From NCBI GenBank assembly GCA_018647025.1, contig JABGTQ010000118.1, forward strand, positions 1-8,545: 8,545 bases of DNA, given 5' to 3'. The stretch's first letter is position 1. Every line of letters starts with the position of its first letter. Below the pieces are notes generated by a model. It saw nothing but the letters and a program-made list of their open reading frames with translations, had not been told where the DNA came from and ran no database searches. The position numbers and the translations under genes were made by a program. This document shows, piece after piece, positions 6,555 through 8,545 of this stretch. This stretch comes from Nitrospina sp. (GTDB taxonomy: Bacteria > Nitrospinota > Nitrospinia > Nitrospinales > VA-1).

Positions 6555-6743
6555 ATGAAAGCAGGAGATAAAATTAAAATTGACTTTGCTGGGAAGAAAA
6601 AAGATGCTTTGGTGTTCAAACTTTATCCAAGTTCGGTTTATTTAAAAGTAGATTTTAAAAATGACAAAGGAAAAATTGTAAAACGTAAGCTTAGTCAGAT
6701 TGAAAACAAAAAACCTAGCGCGAAAAAGGAAAACAAAAAATAG
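6555..6743 (+). CDS. Small lysine-rich protein with an SH3/KOW-like beta pattern, unknown function
   Basis: A 62-residue, very basic protein (about a third Lys plus Arg). Residues 1-48 alternate hydrophobic strands with turns: MKAGDKIKIDFAG, then DALVFKLYPSSVYLKVDF, then GKIVKRKLSQIE. This looks like a small beta-barrel of the SH3/KOW type often found in nucleic-acid or ribosome-binding proteins. Residues 49-62 form a charged Lys/Glu/Asn tail (ENKKPSAKKENKK) that is probably disordered. There is no signal peptide or membrane segment, so a cytosolic role, perhaps RNA- or DNA-binding, is an inference from fold impression and charge only. I do not recognise the family. A strong AGGAG and a TTGACA box lie upstream. 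It stands alone, divergent from priA and convergent with the parvulin gene. Confidence 0.75.
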   Translation: MKAGDKIKIDFAGKKKDALVFKLYPSSVYLKVDFKNDKGKIVKRKLSQIENKKPSAKKENKK

Positions 6744-6749
6744 TTTCGG

Positions 6750-6848
6750 ATGGTGAAAATTTTAGCCTTGATTGCTGAAAAGCTAGCTAAAAAGAAACAG
6801 TTTCCCCATTTGGTTATGTTGGGTGTTTACGGTAAAATAAAATTATAA
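6750..6848 (+). CDS. Doubtful 32-codon ORF after the 62-aa gene
   Basis: An ATG-to-TAA frame begins 6 bp after the 62-aa gene stop, in a different frame. It would encode 32 residues with an amphipathic, basic N-terminus (MVKILALIAEKLAKKK) and end in GVYGKIKL; the stop lies inside the AT palindrome. No Shine-Dalgarno is visible, so translation would depend on coupling. A chance ORF is the more likely explanation, but the same-strand position and length make it worth listing. Confidence 0.2.
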   Translation: MVKILALIAEKLAKKKQFPHLVMLGVYGKIKL

Positions 6849-6856
6849 TTTTATTT
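6835..6856. terminator. Perfect 22-bp AT-only palindrome, possible bidirectional terminator
   Basis: Positions 6835-6856 read identically on both strands (AAATAAAATTA and its mirror complement). It sits between two convergent genes, 92 bp after the 62-aa gene and 11 bp past the parvulin stop. A hairpin with a U-rich 3' arm would form in either direction, but with only A:U pairs it would be weak, so the terminator call is tentative. Confidence 0.4.
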
Positions 6857-6866
6857 GAGTTCTAAT

Positions 6867-7877
6867 TTAGAAATACATTTTTATTTTTGATTTTTGCTTC
6901 AGCGATTCCACATAGTTGCGAGTAGCGTTTCCCACCTTTTTGTTTCTGATTATATTTTTTATTCTAGCTTTTGCTTTATCAAGGGACATCGTTTTGCCTT
7001 TTTTAACGTCGGTTAGTTTTAATAGGTGTAATCCGAGACCAGTTTTAAAAATGGGACTGACTTCGTTTACCTTCATATTGAACGCCCTTTCACTAAAAGC
7101 CCCAAAAATCTGATTTTTAGCAAAGTAGCCAAGGTCACCACCTTTTGAAGCTAGACTGTCTTCCGAATGCTTCATAGCCATTTCGCTGAAACTAGAACCG
7201 TTTTTTATGTTCTCTAAAATAGATTGAATTTTTTGCCGAGCAGATTTTTCAGCTTTCTTGTCTCCCTGTTTAGCCTTAATAAGGATAACGCTTGCACGCG
7301 CTTTTTTTTCTGTAATAAAGTTGCCTTTATTTTTTTCGTAAAACGACTTGATTTCTTTGTCGTTGATTTTGATGTTGGGTTTGATTTCTCGGTCAATTAC
7401 ATGTTGCATCACAAGATCAACTTTGAGATCTTTTTTAAATTGCTCAAAGGTTAACTTTTGATTTTTTAGCTCATGCTCAAAAATAGCATCTGATTTATAA
7501 GTGGATTTAATTCTTTTTATTTGCTTTGCAATAATACTGTCAGTAATGTTTGCACCTAATTCTTTTCCTTTTTGCAACAATAAAGCTTGGCCGATTTGAT
7601 CATCTATTAATTTTTTTGCCGTAATTTTTTCTTCTTCAATGCTAAGCGGGATACCTCGGTCTTTGAATTTTTTTAGTGTTTTTCTCAAATTTTTGAGAAT
7701 ATCATTGCTAAGAATATCTTGATCGTTAACCTTTGCGACGACATCAGGTATAGATATACGCAGTTTTTCTTCATGTGTATGCCCAGAATGAGCGCTTGCA
7801 AAGGTAACTACTGAAGCAGAGATAAAAAAATAAAATAAACTAATAGTGATGATTTTATTGCTAGGTAGAATAGGCAT
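6867..7877 (-). CDS. Periplasmic SurA/PpiC-type parvulin-like protein
   Basis: A 336-residue exported protein of the SurA/PpiC/PrsA class, which helps fold secreted or outer-membrane proteins. The signal peptide is about residues 1-29 (cleavage likely after SASVVTFASA), followed by a histidine-rich start HSGHTHEE (30-37). A SurA-N-like chaperone region covers about 44-165 (VVAKVNDQDILSNDI, then KLIDDQIGQALLLQKGKELG). The rotamase domain covers about 190-290: ARASVILIKA (193-202), SFSEMAMKHSEDSLASKGGDLGYF in two parts (229-241 and 242-252), and GLGLHLLKLTD (280-290). The parvulin strand-1 motif is normally A-S/R-H-I-L; here the His is Val197, while the second conserved His is kept as H284. Isomerase activity may therefore be weak and a chaperone role more likely. 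The ATG at 7877 has no good Shine-Dalgarno. The gene lies 115 bp after the MFS gene with its own candidate promoter. Confidence 0.9.
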   Translation of the reverse strand: MPILPSNKIITISLFYFFISASVVTFASAHSGHTHEEKLRISIPDVVAKVNDQDILSNDILKNLRKTLKKFKDRGIPLSIEEEKITAKKLIDDQIGQALLLQKGKELGANITDSIIAKQIKRIKSTYKSDAIFEHELKNQKLTFEQFKKDLKVDLVMQHVIDREIKPNIKINDKEIKSFYEKNKGNFITEKKARASVILIKAKQGDKKAEKSARQKIQSILENIKNGSSFSEMAMKHSEDSLASKGGDLGYFAKNQIFGAFSERAFNMKVNEVSPIFKTGLGLHLLKLTDVKKGKTMSLDKAKARIKNIIRNKKVGNATRNYVESLKQKSKIKMYF

Positions 7878-7922
7878 GAGATCTAGTTGTTTTAGTGAGT
7901 TTAATTTGCTTGCTATAATTTT

Positions 7923-7951
7923 ACGGTATCTAGGGTTGCTAGAGTTGTCAA
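7923..7951 (-). promoter_or_regulatory. Possible promoter of the parvulin gene
   Basis: On the minus strand a perfect TTGACA (7951-7946) and TACCGT (7928-7923, three of six matches) are 17 bp apart, placing a start about 40 nt before the ATG at 7877. The -35 overlaps the odd-centred palindrome GTTG-T-CAAC (7944-7952). It suggests the gene can be expressed apart from the upstream MFS gene. Confidence 0.35.
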
Positions 7952-7953
7952 CC
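7930..7953. repeat. Tandem 9-bp repeat and inverted GTTG/CAAC sites over the parvulin -35
   Basis: On the plus strand CTAGGGTTG (7930-7938) is followed at once by CTAGAGTTG (7939-7947), eight of nine bases identical. GTTG-T-CAAC (7944-7952) is a perfect palindrome, and GGTTG (7934-7938) pairs with CAACC (7949-7953). The cluster lies across the spacer and -35 of the candidate promoter, where an operator would be expected. Confidence 0.4.
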
Positions 7954-7992
7954 GGTTTATTTTTTACTATTTTTGATGGAAATTTTTGTTGC

Positions 7993-8545
7993 TCAACTGA
8001 AGGTTTGGGCAGATTTGATTTGTTTTTTTAATGTATTGAAAAAAAATATTGTAACGATAGTAACCAAAAGAAGAGAACCAACAGCGGCTCTATATTTTAA
8101 GGTTTGGGTGTCTTGAAATATCCATACAACACTTCCCCAAAGTAAAGGGCCTACAACCGAAGCCATTTTCCCTGCTAGACTGTAAATACCAAAAAACTCT
8201 CCTATTTTTTCAGGAGGAGATAGTTCTACGACGATAGCCCGGCTGGTAACCCATATACCACCTATTCCTACTCCGGCTAAAGGACCAACCACCCAGAATA
8301 AGGTCTCTCCTGAACTAATGACTATTAGGGTAAGTGCTATTAGCCAAAGCCATAAAACAAAACTATAAGAAAAGATAGTTCCTCTATGTTTGACCAACCA
8401 ACCAATTACCAAGGAGCCTAGCATTGCAAAAATGGTTGAAATAATTAAAAAATTAGTTATTTGCTGTCCATCAAATCCAATCACTTTGTTTGCGTATACT
8501 GACATGAAGGCAATAATCGTGTTAACAACATCAAGAATAAGGAAA
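7993..8545 (-). CDS. MFS permease, UMF1/Atg22-like, C-terminal part (5' end beyond window)
   Basis: The frame is open from the stop at 7993 to the right edge, with in-frame residues FLILDVVNTIIAF before the Met at 8505. That Met is therefore internal and the true start is outside the window. The visible 184 residues are the C-terminal half of a 12-helix transporter, with about five to six membrane helices. The helix-turn motif GIGGIWVTSRAIVVELSPPEK, then GEFFGIYSLAGKMASVVGPLLWG, is characteristic of the UMF1/Atg22-like MFS branch. Substrates of bacterial members are poorly known; the yeast relative Atg22 exports amino acids from the vacuole. The visible sequence ends in KKQIKSAQTFS, a short cytosolic tail. 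It lies upstream of the parvulin gene on the same strand; the 115-bp gap and candidate promoter leave operon membership open. Confidence 0.85.
   Translation of the reverse strand, partial: FLILDVVNTIIAFMSVYANKVIGFDGQQITNFLIISTIFAMLGSLVIGWLVKHRGTIFSYSFVLWLWLIALTLIVISSGETLFWVVGPLAGVGIGGIWVTSRAIVVELSPPEKIGEFFGIYSLAGKMASVVGPLLWGSVVWIFQDTQTLKYRAAVGSLLLVTIVTIFFFNTLKKQIKSAQTFS

Noticed and set aside
7214..7396. Lysine/serine-rich minus-strand ORF within the parvulin gene
   Set aside because: An alternative frame of the same coding sequence with low-complexity composition and no start signal.
7224..7454. Plus-strand ORF rich in Phe opposite the parvulin gene
   Set aside because: The Phe/Leu-rich composition is what the reverse complement of lysine-rich coding sequence gives; it is a shadow of the parvulin gene.
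7993..8505. Treating the Met at 8505 as the start of a short membrane protein
   Set aside because: The frame stays open to the window edge, and the residues before that Met (FLILDVVNTIIAF) continue a membrane helix, so this is a truncated view of a longer permease.

Overview
The window is an AT-rich stretch (roughly 37% GC by eye) of a Gram-negative-type bacterial chromosome. The cell type is suggested by a Tat-exported MsrP, a periplasmic SurA/PpiC-like protein and several Sec signal peptides. The lineage cannot be fixed from the sequence. PriA, the YqaA-type DedA protein and the secreted SUMF1-fold protein read like a marine deltaproteobacterium-like lineage (SAR324 or Nitrospinota are possibilities), but this is impression, not proof. 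There are no phage, IS, CRISPR, tRNA or rRNA signals.

Layout. (1) Positions 1-649, minus strand: the N-terminal part of a secreted TPR-type protein, cut by the window edge. (2) Positions 650-760: a divergent promoter region with an 11-bp direct repeat. (3) Positions 761-1836, plus strand: a two-gene unit of a small glycine-zipper membrane protein and a secreted SUMF1/FGE-fold protein. They overlap by ATGA inside a run of nine A, and the second gene has no Shine-Dalgarno. (4) Positions 1837-1907: a short convergent gap with a GC hairpin and T tail that serves the minus strand. (5) Positions 1908-6363, minus strand: a tight operon priA > dedA-like > cutA > msrP with gaps of 27, 15 and 28 bp. 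(6) Positions 6364-6554: a divergent regulatory region. (7) Positions 6555-6743, plus strand: a 62-residue lysine-rich protein, followed by a doubtful 32-codon ORF and a 22-bp all-AT palindrome. (8) Positions 6867-8545, minus strand: the 3' part of an MFS (UMF1/Atg22-like) permease gene, then a separately promoted periplasmic parvulin-like protein.

How the genes fit together. The large minus operon combines replication restart (PriA) with envelope and stress functions: DedA for membrane lipid homeostasis, CutA for metal tolerance and MsrP for repair of oxidised periplasmic methionine. MsrP has no MsrQ partner gene next to it. Several proteins are recognisable family members that lack canonical active-site residues. 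The SUMF1-fold protein lacks both catalytic cysteines of true formylglycine-generating enzymes, and the parvulin lacks the first conserved histidine. The least ordinary features are the A9 gene overlap at 1085-1096, which could give a -1 frameshift fusion of membrane anchor and SUMF1 domain, and the unrecognised 62-aa basic protein. I see no convincing evidence for a wholly new multi-gene system; most of the window is ordinary chromosomal content.
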